Source: JAWLHJ01 sp039587535 (lineage in GTDB: Bacteria; Gemmatimonadota; Gemmatimonadetes; Longimicrobiales; Gaopeijiaceae). Taken from it: 20,191 nucleotides of DNA. Numbering within the stretch: position 1 is the first letter of the stretch; each line of letters begins with the position of its first letter. The translations under genes and the position numbers were made by a program. Below are positions 13,996 to 20,191 of this stretch, in pieces. The stretch is taken from assembly GCA_039587535.1 (NCBI GenBank), contig JBDHIF010000038.1, forward strand, positions 1 through 20,191, written 5' to 3'. The notes under the pieces were generated by a model. The model saw nothing but the letters and a program-made list of their open reading frames with translations. It was not told the DNA's origin and ran no database searches.

Positions 13996-15150
13996 CTAAC
14001 TCCGGTAGTCGGCGTTGATGCGCACGTAGTCCGCCGTCAGGTCGCAACTCCAGACGTCCGCGACCGCGTCGCCTCGCCCGAGATCAAGGGCGATCCGCAC
14101 GTCCTCCGAATTCACCATGTGCCGGTGGGCCGCGCCCTCGTTTTCTGCGAGGGGCCGCCCAGCTCGGTAGACTTCGGCGTCTCCTACGGAGAGGCGGACC
14201 TTCTCGGGGTCCAGCGGCACTCCGGCCGAGCTCGCCGCCGACAGGATGCGGCCCCAGTTCGGGTCTCGTCCTGCCACGGCAGTCTTCACCAGCGGACTCC
14301 GTGCCACGGCTCGGCCGACCTGAGTGGCTTCACTTGCGTCCACGGCTCCGGACACGCGCACCGTCAAGAGCCGGGTGGCGCCCTCGCCGTCGCGCGCGAC
14401 ATCCCGTGCCAGAGCTTGGGCGACAGAGGTGAGGGCTGACTCGACACCGGGTTGGTCCTCCTCGAGCGCGCCGCCCCACAGTAGAACGGTGTCGTTTGGC
14501 GAGGTGTCCCCGTCCACCGTTACACGGTGGAAGCTCTGCGCCACGACCCTCGCCAGGACCTCGGCATGCGGGGAAGGGCATCCGTCGACGAGCAGGAAGG
14601 CAAGCATGGTGGCCATGTCCGGGTGGACCATGCCCGCACCTTTGGCGAAGCCGGTGATCGCTACCTTCCCGGAGGCGCTCGTCCGCGTCTTGGGGAAGGT
14701 GTCCGTGGTCATGATGGCGCGGGCGAAAGCTGGGCCGCCGTCCTGATCACACGCGGCTAGAAGTGGGTCAAGGGCACGCTCCACTGCGCCGACGTCCAGC
14801 GCAGCCCCGATGACCCCGGTGCTCATCATGAGCACCTGCTCCGTGGGGCACCCGATTCGCTGGGCCAACGCCTCGCACAGACGTCGCGCGGAGGAGATCC
14901 CCTCGGGGCCCGTGGCGCAGTTGGCGTTGCCCGAGTTGACCAGGACCGCGCGGACGAGCCCGCCGCCCCTCTTGAGGTGAGACCGGCAGACGGGGATGTG
15001 GGCGCCGTTGAGTCGGTTGCGGGTGAACACGGCCGCGGCGGGTCGTGGCTCGTCGGCGACGATCAGGCCGAGGTCGTGATCGCTGGGGCGCTGCTTGAGG
15101 CCACAATACACGGAGCCGGCAGTAAATCCCGAGGGCAGGGGGACGGTCAT
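13996..15150 (-). CDS. argJ: Glutamate N-acetyltransferase / amino-acid N-acetyltransferase ArgJ
   Basis: 384 residues, usual length about 390-410. ArgJ moves the acetyl group from N-acetylornithine to glutamate and, in bifunctional forms, also uses acetyl-CoA. It is made as a precursor that cleaves itself; the site is in KGAGMVHPDMATMLAFL (170-186), between Ala180 and Thr181, with Thr181 becoming the catalytic nucleophile. The oxyanion-hole motif STGVIG is at 110-115; AVAGRDPNWGRI (291-302) and the C-terminal YVRINADYRS are typical. It is the last gene of the arginine operon in this window, 34 bp after argA, with no clear Shine-Dalgarno. Whether it still makes N-acetylglutamate from acetyl-CoA cannot be decided; the presence of argA suggests that it may not need to. 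Confidence 0.95.
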   Translation of the reverse strand: MTVPLPSGFTAGSVYCGLKQRPSDHDLGLIVADEPRPAAAVFTRNRLNGAHIPVCRSHLKRGGGLVRAVLVNSGNANCATGPEGISSARRLCEALAQRIGCPTEQVLMMSTGVIGAALDVGAVERALDPLLAACDQDGGPAFARAIMTTDTFPKTRTSASGKVAITGFAKGAGMVHPDMATMLAFLLVDGCPSPHAEVLARVVAQSFHRVTVDGDTSPNDTVLLWGGALEEDQPGVESALTSVAQALARDVARDGEGATRLLTVRVSGAVDASEATQVGRAVARSPLVKTAVAGRDPNWGRILSAASSAGVPLDPEKVRLSVGDAEVYRAGRPLAENEGAAHRHMVNSEDVRIALDLGRGDAVADVWSCDLTADYVRINADYRS

Positions 15151-15184
15151 CGGGAGCGCGTGAGTGGCGCCTCGTGAGGCACGG

Positions 15185-15850
15185 TCAATCGATCACCAGA
15201 GGCCGGGTGCGTACCGGTCTCGGGCTGAGAACAGGTAGGGATCCGGGAAGGCCGTCAGCTGCGGCCGGGTCGAGGATCCGCTCCATGGCGATCTCGTCGC
15301 ATGCCTGAAACTTCGGGCAGTGCAGACAGTCCTTGAACACCTTGTGCGGCAGACTGTCGTGGGGCACGATGCTGAACTCCATGCGCTCGAAGAATCCCGG
15401 TACGTACGTGAATGCGAACAGGCGGGGGACCCCCAGGCGACGAGCCTCTGCCACCAACGCCTCGGCCATGGCCTTCCCCACGCCCCCGCGTTGCACGTCC
15501 GGCTCCACCGCCAGCGAGCGAATCTCCGCGAGGTCCGACCAGACCACGTGCAGGGCTCCGCATCCTGCGAATTCCCCGTCGAGGTCCGCCACGACGAAAT
15601 CGCGAATTTCTTCGATGACCGACGCCGGGGAGCGAGGCAGCATGATCTGCTGCTGGGCGAGTTGGTTCACCAGGCCCAGGATGGATGGAGCGTCCGCGAG
15701 CGTCGCCGGACGGATGACCAGGCCGGATTGACTCGTTTCCAGCGCGGAGCTCTGACGGCCTCCGGATGCGCCCCCGGTGGGCATTTCTGAAGTCGTGGGT
15801 GGGTCTTCCCGGGTCGTGGTGGAAGGCTCGATGGTGTCTGACATGGTCAT
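15185..15850 (-). CDS. argA: Short GNAT-type N-acetylglutamate synthase (ArgA-like)
   Basis: 221 residues from the ATG at 15848-15850, overlapping the argD stop by 4 bp; a second ATG lies at 15844. Residues 1-43 are a Ser/Thr-rich disordered leader. The GNAT domain begins at LVIRPATLADAPSILGLVNQ (44-63), with the acetyl-CoA loop DVQRGGVGKAM (118-128). The C-terminal signature LPHKVFKDCLHCPKFQACDE (167-186) is characteristic of the short N-acetylglutamate synthases of which the mycobacterial enzyme (Rv2747) is the known example, and has three close cysteines (175, 178, 184). It lacks the kinase-like domain of E. coli ArgA. The enzyme makes N-acetylglutamate from glutamate and acetyl-CoA, the first step of arginine synthesis. 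Its operon position supports this. Confidence 0.85.
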   Translation of the reverse strand: MTMSDTIEPSTTTREDPPTTSEMPTGGASGGRQSSALETSQSGLVIRPATLADAPSILGLVNQLAQQQIMLPRSPASVIEEIRDFVVADLDGEFAGCGALHVVWSDLAEIRSLAVEPDVQRGGVGKAMAEALVAEARRLGVPRLFAFTYVPGFFERMEFSIVPHDSLPHKVFKDCLHCPKFQACDEIAMERILDPAAADGLPGSLPVLSPRPVRTRPLVID

Positions 15851-17082
15851 GCCTCCGGGTCCTTTTCGAGTTGGAGCATCGCTCGCTGGATTCGCTCCAA
15901 CGCCTCGTCGATCTCCGCCTCCGTCACCACGTAGGGAGGGAGCATTCGCACGACGTCACCCGCGGTGCAGTTCGTGATGAGATGGTGGTGCACGTACAGG
16001 CGCCGTTGAAGCGCCTCAGCCCCTTCCGGAAGCCGGATCCCAAGCATGAGACCGCGGCCCCTGACCTCGGTGATCCGTGGGTGCCGGGTCGCGATCTCCT
16101 CCAAGCCGAGTCGGAGGCGCGCCCCGAGTCGGCCGACTTGCTCGAGCAGCCCTTGGTCCTCCAACAGGCCCAGGAAGAGGGCGGCCGCCCGAAGGGCCAT
16201 AGGCCCTCCGGCGAAGGTCGACCCATGATCTCCGGGTCCCAGCACCCGGTTTAGGTTCTCCCGCACGACCACGGCTCCCAGGGGCAGCCCGGCCGCCAGG
16301 GGCTTGGCCAGGGTCACGATGTCGGGAGTGACGTCGCAATGCTGGGCTGCCAGGAACGTTCCCGTCCGCCCACACCCGGACTGGACCTCGTCGTGGATGA
16401 GCACCGTCTCCGTGTTTGAGCACAGTGCCCTGGCGGCGCGCAGGTACGGGGAGGGAAGCGCCACGATACCACCTTCTCCCTGGATGGGCTCGAGAATCAG
16501 AGCGGCCGGCTGCTCCCGTTCGACGGCTGCGGCTAGCGCATCCAGGTCACCGGCCGGCACGAAGGTCGTTCCAGGGACCAGCGGCCCGAACGGCTCCCTG
16601 TAGCGGGCGCCGGAAGTCACGGAAAGGGCCCCCATCGTGCGACCGTGAAATCCTCCTTCCAGGGCGACGAAGCCGGTACGGTGGGCTCGCCCGGAGTCCC
16701 GTTGGTACTTCCGCGCGAGCTTGAGTGCGGCCTCGTTGGCTTCCGATCCGCTGTTGGCGAAGAGGGTCGCGTCGAGCCCCGTGAGTCGTGCGAGCCGTCC
16801 GGCCACCTCTTCCGTGTACGGATGCCGGAACAGGTTGCTCACGTGGAGCGTGCGATGGGCTTGGTCCGCCAGGGCTCGCGCCAAGTCGGCGTGCCCATGA
16901 CCCAGAGCCGATACACCGATCCCGCCCAGGAAGTCCAGGTACGCGGTCCCATCGGCGTCACGGAGCTCGGCGCCGCGGCCCTCTACGAATACCTCCCCGG
17001 CGCGGACGTAGTTGCGCACCATGTGCGCGTCGGCGACGTCAGAAGCGCGAGGTGCAGCCTGGGTCCGGGATTGAGTGGTCAC
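15847..17082 (-). CDS. argD: Acetylornithine aminotransferase ArgD
   Basis: 411 residues from a GTG at 17080-17082 that overlaps the argB stop (GTGA). It is a class III PLP aminotransferase converting N-acetylglutamate semialdehyde to N-acetylornithine with glutamate as amino donor. Visible signatures: YLDFLGGIGVSALGHGHADL (48-67), FANSGSEANEAALKLARKY (108-126), GGFHGRTMGALS (143-154), LILEPIQGEGG (195-205), HDEVQSGCGRTGTF (230-243) with Asp231, and TLAKPLAAGLPLGA (257-270) with Lys260 binding PLP. The first 20 residues form a variable leader. Related enzymes such as GABA or succinylornithine aminotransferases share the motifs, but the flanking arg genes decide the assignment. Confidence 0.95.
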   Translation of the reverse strand: MTTQSRTQAAPRASDVADAHMVRNYVRAGEVFVEGRGAELRDADGTAYLDFLGGIGVSALGHGHADLARALADQAHRTLHVSNLFRHPYTEEVAGRLARLTGLDATLFANSGSEANEAALKLARKYQRDSGRAHRTGFVALEGGFHGRTMGALSVTSGARYREPFGPLVPGTTFVPAGDLDALAAAVEREQPAALILEPIQGEGGIVALPSPYLRAARALCSNTETVLIHDEVQSGCGRTGTFLAAQHCDVTPDIVTLAKPLAAGLPLGAVVVRENLNRVLGPGDHGSTFAGGPMALRAAALFLGLLEDQGLLEQVGRLGARLRLGLEEIATRHPRITEVRGRGLMLGIRLPEGAEALQRRLYVHHHLITNCTAGDVVRMLPPYVVTEAEIDEALERIQRAMLQLEKDPEA

Positions 17083-17921
17083 GATCCTACCGCCTCGGGC
17101 GCCGTCCCCGGAAGGTGTGCGGGGTCCTCTGCGAGAACGCGTGTTCCGACTTCCTGCCTTAGTGCGCTCCGTAGCGCGTCGGGTCCGCCCGGAACGATCT
17201 TCACCCGGGACGAGGGGAGGGCACGCGCGGCGTCCAGCGCGGCGTGCACCTTCGGAATCATCCCGCCTTGCAGGACGCCATCGGCCATGAGCGCGGCCGC
17301 CTGGCCGGGCGCGAGGCTGGGGAGGCAGGCTCCCGTGCCGTCGCGGACCCCGGCCACGTCGGTGACGAACAGGATGGCCTCGCAGCCCAACGCGTGCGCC
17401 AGAGGGGCCACCATGTGGTCGGCGTTCACGTTGTAGAATCGACCGGGGTCGGCAGGGTCCGGCTCTTCGAGTGGCGCGACGCAGGCCATGACCGGGACGG
17501 CGCCCAGGGCCAGGAGCGCTTCGAGGAGCTCCGGTCGGACCCGCTCCGGCACACCGACGTAGCCCAGATCGTGCCCCTCCGGACGGTGTATCCGGGCGGT
17601 CAGCACGCGCCCGTCGGCTCCGGTGAGGCTAACGGCTCGAACCCCCGCCGTCTCGAGGGCCAAGACGAGCTTGCGACCGACGGTCCCACCGAGCGTCATC
17701 AGGGCGATCTCGGACGTATCTTGGTCGGTGATCCGGAGTCCGTGGTGGTAGCGATCCTCAACCCCGAGTCGCTGGGACAGGGATCGGATCTGAGGGCCAC
17801 CGCCGTGAACGATCACCACCTCGATCCCCGCGCTCGTCGCGGCCGCAATCGCGTTGGCGAGCTCGGTCCGTGTGCCTACCGTCTCGACCTGGGCACCCCC
17901 GACCTTCACCAGCACCCTCAC
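17079..17921 (-). CDS. argB: Acetylglutamate kinase ArgB
   Basis: 280 residues from the GTG at 17919-17921, overlapping the argC stop by 4 bp. The frame is open 46 codons further upstream within argC, but that part is an Arg/His-rich shadow. It is an amino-acid kinase fold: VRVLVKVGG at the start (phosphate loop), IVHGGGPQI (37-45), substrate-loop EIALMTLGGTVGRKL (71-85), FYNVNADHMVAPLAHALGCE (162-181), ILFVTDVAGVRDG (183-195) and QGGMIPKVHAALDA (218-231). It phosphorylates N-acetylglutamate with ATP. There is no N-terminal helix before the first strand, which arginine-sensitive hexameric kinases carry, so feedback inhibition by arginine is unlikely here (inference). LysW-dependent kinases are related, but no lysW or other alpha-aminoadipate-pathway gene is nearby. 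Confidence 0.92.
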   Translation of the reverse strand: MRVLVKVGGAQVETVGTRTELANAIAAATSAGIEVVIVHGGGPQIRSLSQRLGVEDRYHHGLRITDQDTSEIALMTLGGTVGRKLVLALETAGVRAVSLTGADGRVLTARIHRPEGHDLGYVGVPERVRPELLEALLALGAVPVMACVAPLEEPDPADPGRFYNVNADHMVAPLAHALGCEAILFVTDVAGVRDGTGACLPSLAPGQAAALMADGVLQGGMIPKVHAALDAARALPSSRVKIVPGGPDALRSALRQEVGTRVLAEDPAHLPGTAPEAVGS

Positions 17922-18949
17922 GTTAGACCGGCCTGCTCGGGGTAGCCGAGCATGAGGTTCATGTTCTGGATGGCTTGCCCGGCTGCGCCTTTCATGAGGT
18001 TGTCGATGGCCGATGTGATGACCACGTGGCCCCCTTGGTCGGCGGTCGCTACCAGGCACCGGTTGGTCGAACGTACGTCGGCGAGCTCGGGCTGTCCCCC
18101 GGATGCACCCAGGACGCTAAGGAAGGGCTCATCCTCCCACTGTTCGTGAAGGTGCGCACGCATATCCGCGGCGGTTACGCCGGGCGCGGGTCGGACGTAG
18201 ATGGTGGACAGAATCCCGCGAAACACGGGGAGTAGGTGGGGCACGAACACGAGCTGCTCGAGCCCCGCTTCCTGACGGATTTCCGGGCTGTGGCGATGTC
18301 CTCCAACGGCGTAGGCGCTGAAGTTGTCGTGCACGGCACCGAAGAGCTTTGCCGGGGTTGGCGTGTTGCCGGCACCTGAAACGCCGCTCTTGCAGTCGCA
18401 GACCACCGGCGTGTCCCTGTCCAGGAGTCTGGCTTCCAGAAGAGGCTTCAGCGGAAGCAGCACCGACGTAGGGTAACACCCCGGATTCGCCACCAAGCTG
18501 GCCTCCGGGAGTTGCGGGCGGGCGTGCTCGGTCAGCCCGTACACCGCGCTGTCCAGGAGGTCCGGTGCCGTGTGCTCGGCTCCGTACGCCTCGGCGTAGA
18601 CCGCGGGGTCTCGGAGGCGGAAGTCCGCCGACAGATCCACCACTCGGCACCCCTGGTCCAAGGCGTCACGAACCAGAGGCTGCGAGACCCCATGTGGAGT
18701 GCATAAAAAAACGACCTCTGCAGAACCAAGGGCTTCTGGGCCGTACGGCTCGATCGGGGGGCGAGCGCCTCCGTCCCGTGCGGATAGAAGGATCGGTTCT
18801 CCCAAGGCCGGATGGCCTGCGATGAGGCGCCGAAGCTCTTGCCCAGTGTACCCTGTGGCCCCTATGACTGCGACGGTGGCTTGTCGGCCGCCGGCGAAGC
18901 TGCCGAGGGCCGAGCGGGACTCAGTCGAGTCGGGCTGCACGAGAGACAT
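17918..18949 (-). CDS. argC: N-acetyl-gamma-glutamyl-phosphate reductase ArgC
   Basis: 343 residues from the ATG at 18947-18949. It reduces N-acetylglutamyl phosphate to the semialdehyde with NADPH. The dinucleotide fold starts at VAVIGATGYTGQELRRLI (26-43); FLCTPHGVS (81-89) and VVDLSADFRLRD (103-114) follow; the catalytic cysteine is Cys158 in NPGCYPTS (155-162); and GGHRHSPEI (216-224) contains the active-site His. SGVSGAGNTPT (188-198) and the C-terminal DNLMKGAAGQAIQNMNLMLG are typical. The first 23 residues form an unusual leader before the first strand. It is the first gene of argC-argB-argD-argA-argJ; a promoter and an ARG-type box lie right upstream, giving a leader of only about 24 bases without a clear Shine-Dalgarno. 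Confidence 0.96.
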   Translation of the reverse strand: MSLVQPDSTESRSALGSFAGGRQATVAVIGATGYTGQELRRLIAGHPALGEPILLSARDGGARPPIEPYGPEALGSAEVVFLCTPHGVSQPLVRDALDQGCRVVDLSADFRLRDPAVYAEAYGAEHTAPDLLDSAVYGLTEHARPQLPEASLVANPGCYPTSVLLPLKPLLEARLLDRDTPVVCDCKSGVSGAGNTPTPAKLFGAVHDNFSAYAVGGHRHSPEIRQEAGLEQLVFVPHLLPVFRGILSTIYVRPAPGVTAADMRAHLHEQWEDEPFLSVLGASGGQPELADVRSTNRCLVATADQGGHVVITSAIDNLMKGAAGQAIQNMNLMLGYPEQAGLT

Positions 18950-18961
18950 CCAGCGGTACAG

Positions 18962-18979
18962 TATGCATAAACATGCAAT
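18962..18979. promoter_or_regulatory. ArgR-type ARG box upstream of argC
   Basis: The segment TATGCATAAACATGCAAT has arms TGCAT and ATGCA around AAAC. This is the same layout as the 18-bp ARG box (TGAAT-N4-ATTCA with flanking W), with C/G replacing one base per arm, a variant known from actinobacterial boxes. It covers the start region of the argC promoter, fitting repression by arginine-bound ArgR. A degenerate half-site (ATGCC, 18994-18998) lies in a second box frame (18983-19000) exactly 3 bp away, the usual ArgR tandem spacing. Confidence 0.65.
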
Positions 18980-19007
18980 ATTGTACTACAATTATGCCGT
19001 GCGTCAA
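18980..19007 (-). promoter_or_regulatory. Sigma70-type promoter of the arg operon
   Basis: On the minus strand, -35 TTGACG (19007-19002) and -10 TACAAT (18985-18980) are separated by 16 bp; each matches 5 of 6 consensus bases. Transcription would start near 18973, about 24 bases before the argC ATG and inside the ARG box. The -35 overlaps the last codons of the upstream amidohydrolase gene. Confidence 0.65.
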
Positions 19008-20191
19008 TTCGGGGACGTGATGCCGGCGACCTCCACACCGCCGACGAAGACACGCTCGAGGCTTCGCGTCGCTCGGATGTCCAGGAACGGGTCTTCGGCC
19101 AAGACCAGGAAGTCGGCCAGCTGACCCGTGGCGAGCGTGCCCACATCCTCGAATCCTGCGCATGCGGCCGCGGTGCTGGTGGCGCTCCGAAGGGCCTCGG
19201 AGGGCGAGAGGCCGGCTTCAACCATCATCCATAGCTCGAGATGCTCGAAATAGCCGGGGAAGCGGGCCGCGGGTCCCGAGTCCGTTCCGAATGCGATGGG
19301 CACACCGGCGGCATGCAGCCGGACCAGGTTGCCGCGGGCCTGGTCGAGGGCGCGCCGGTATCCCTCGGCCGTGGGGCTGTCTCGGAAGCCCCGTTGGACG
19401 TCGGGTCGCTCGAGGCGACGGATCTCCGGAGGCGAGGCGTGACGCTGGAAGAACGGATCGTCGAAAAACTCTGGGCGCGTCTGGTACACGAACGTGCTCA
19501 GCTCCCGGGTGAGCGTGGGGACGTAGCAGACGCCGGACTCCAGCAGCTCGGCGATGAACGCATCGTCAACCGGCCGATCCCGCACGGAGTGCGCCAACAA
19601 CCCCGTCCCCATGTCGAGCAAGCGCCGGGCATCGTCCAGGTAGAACAGGTGCGTGGCGACCGGGACGTCGTGGGCAGCCCCTACTGCCAAGACGGCTTCC
19701 ACGGCATCCCAGGGCATCGGGTCGGACGTCCCCAGGTTGTCGTCCACTCGTAGCTTCAGCCAGCTTGCCCCGGCGTCGATGGTTGCCTCGGCCACCTGCC
19801 GGGCGCCGCTCGGCGTACGCGCCGTCACTACGGGACCGGCCGCCCGTAGGCGTGCGTGGGACAGGCCGGTCTGGCTCGATCTGCCGACGGCCAGCGCGGT
19901 CTCGTCATCGCCGAGGCTCAGGACGCTGGTGATCCCGTACCGGGCATAGAGGAGGAGATCCTCGCGGATCCGGTCGGCGGGGTCGAGGCCCGGATCGTCG
20001 GCCCAGGCGCCGGTCACGTGGCCATGCGCGTTGACGATGCCCGGGACGACGAACTTGCCGTCCAAGGCAACGACGTCGGCGTGTTCCGGCACGGCGACGT
20101 CGGTGCCTAGCGCCGCGATCCGGCCGTCCTCCACCAGCAGCGTGAGACCTGGTCGGGCCGGGGCCTCGGTTCCGTCCCACACGGTGGCCCC
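19004..20191 (-). CDS. Amidohydrolase-superfamily metal-dependent hydrolase, 5' end outside window
   Basis: 395 residues are visible. The frame stays open to the edge, and the first visible residues GATVWDGTEAPARP match the usual position of a conserved strand that follows 10-40 residues of N-terminus, so the true start is beyond the window; the GTG at 20182 is unlikely to be it. Imidazolonepropionase/prolidase-like amidohydrolase motifs are present: FVVPGIVNAHGHVTG with the metal-binding HxH pair, ASWLKLRVDD (candidate carboxylated Lys), VATHLFY and LLAHSVRD (metal His), and FGTDSG with the catalytic Asp. The C-terminal GTLATGQLADFLVLAEDPFLDI is the standard small composite domain. It hydrolyses a cyclic amide, an amide or a dipeptide, which cannot be specified. 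It runs in the same direction as argC, which has its own promoter. Confidence 0.9.
   Translation of the reverse strand, partial: GATVWDGTEAPARPGLTLLVEDGRIAALGTDVAVPEHADVVALDGKFVVPGIVNAHGHVTGAWADDPGLDPADRIREDLLLYARYGITSVLSLGDDETALAVGRSSQTGLSHARLRAAGPVVTARTPSGARQVAEATIDAGASWLKLRVDDNLGTSDPMPWDAVEAVLAVGAAHDVPVATHLFYLDDARRLLDMGTGLLAHSVRDRPVDDAFIAELLESGVCYVPTLTRELSTFVYQTRPEFFDDPFFQRHASPPEIRRLERPDVQRGFRDSPTAEGYRRALDQARGNLVRLHAAGVPIAFGTDSGPAARFPGYFEHLELWMMVEAGLSPSEALRSATSTAAACAGFEDVGTLATGQLADFLVLAEDPFLDIRATRSLERVFVGGVEVAGITSPN

Noticed and set aside
17079..17921. ArgB as a LysW-aminoadipate/glutamate kinase (LysZ)
   Set aside because: No lysW or carrier-protein gene nearby, and argA and argJ are present, which fits acetylated rather than LysW-linked intermediates.
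1..20191. CRISPR array, insertion sequence, prophage, tRNA or rRNA genes
   Set aside because: No regularly spaced repeats, no transposase or integrase motifs, and no cloverleaf or rRNA-like segment were found by reading both strands.

Overview
The window is high-GC, densely packed chromosomal DNA from a diderm (LPS-type) bacterium. The best guess for the phylum is Gemmatimonadota, with Acidobacteriota as the alternative. The clues are a Kdo transferase (outer membrane), several lipoprotein signals, a PadR regulator coupled to a remnant of an ADOP-type (duplicated orphan) permease, and a complete arginine operon carrying a short GNAT-type N-acetylglutamate synthase. This placement is inferred from gene content; no rRNA or tRNA marker is present. 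No CRISPR array, integrase, transposase or phage gene was seen.

Layout. 1-582 (-): 5' part of a SAM methyltransferase. 752-2045 (-): a 63-residue small protein followed after 1 bp by an HExxH aminopeptidase-like lipoprotein. 2091-5420 (+): Kdo transferase (waaA), a rhodanese overlapping it by 4 bp, and a lipoprotein with a putative glycosyl-hydrolase domain. 5436-6162 (-): a PadR regulator overlapping a collapsed ADOP permease pseudogene, preceded by two near-identical palindromic operators (6249-6308). 6319-8181 (-): an ABC exporter half-transporter. 8370-9779 (+): a membrane-anchored protein of unknown family. 9859-11300 (-): SRPBCC protein, YdjM-like membrane protein and Smr-domain protein in one transcription unit. 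11474-12772 (+): PLP aminotransferase. 12805-13679 (-): a 33-codon ORF overlapping a two-helix membrane protein. 13680-13995: a 316-bp stretch without a convincing gene. 13996-18949 (-): argC-argB-argD-argA-argJ. 19004-20191 (-): an amidohydrolase that runs off the window.

How the genes work together. The clearest functional unit is the arginine operon. From glutamate, ArgA (and possibly ArgJ) makes N-acetylglutamate, ArgB phosphorylates it, ArgC reduces it, ArgD transaminates it and ArgJ releases ornithine while recycling the acetyl group. The first four genes overlap by 4 bp each, and a sigma70-type promoter with an ArgR-type box over its -10/+1 region lies just upstream of argC. The second regulatory unit is PadR with its paired operators. 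Its normal partner, a large ADOP permease, has been reduced to about 125 codons by a large internal deletion, a one-base frameshift and a stop codon, leaving the regulator without an intact permease.

Most of the window is ordinary housekeeping and accessory metabolism. The observations most worth a second look are the ADOP remnant with its surviving operators, the arginine promoter architecture, and the unknown protein at 8370-9779.
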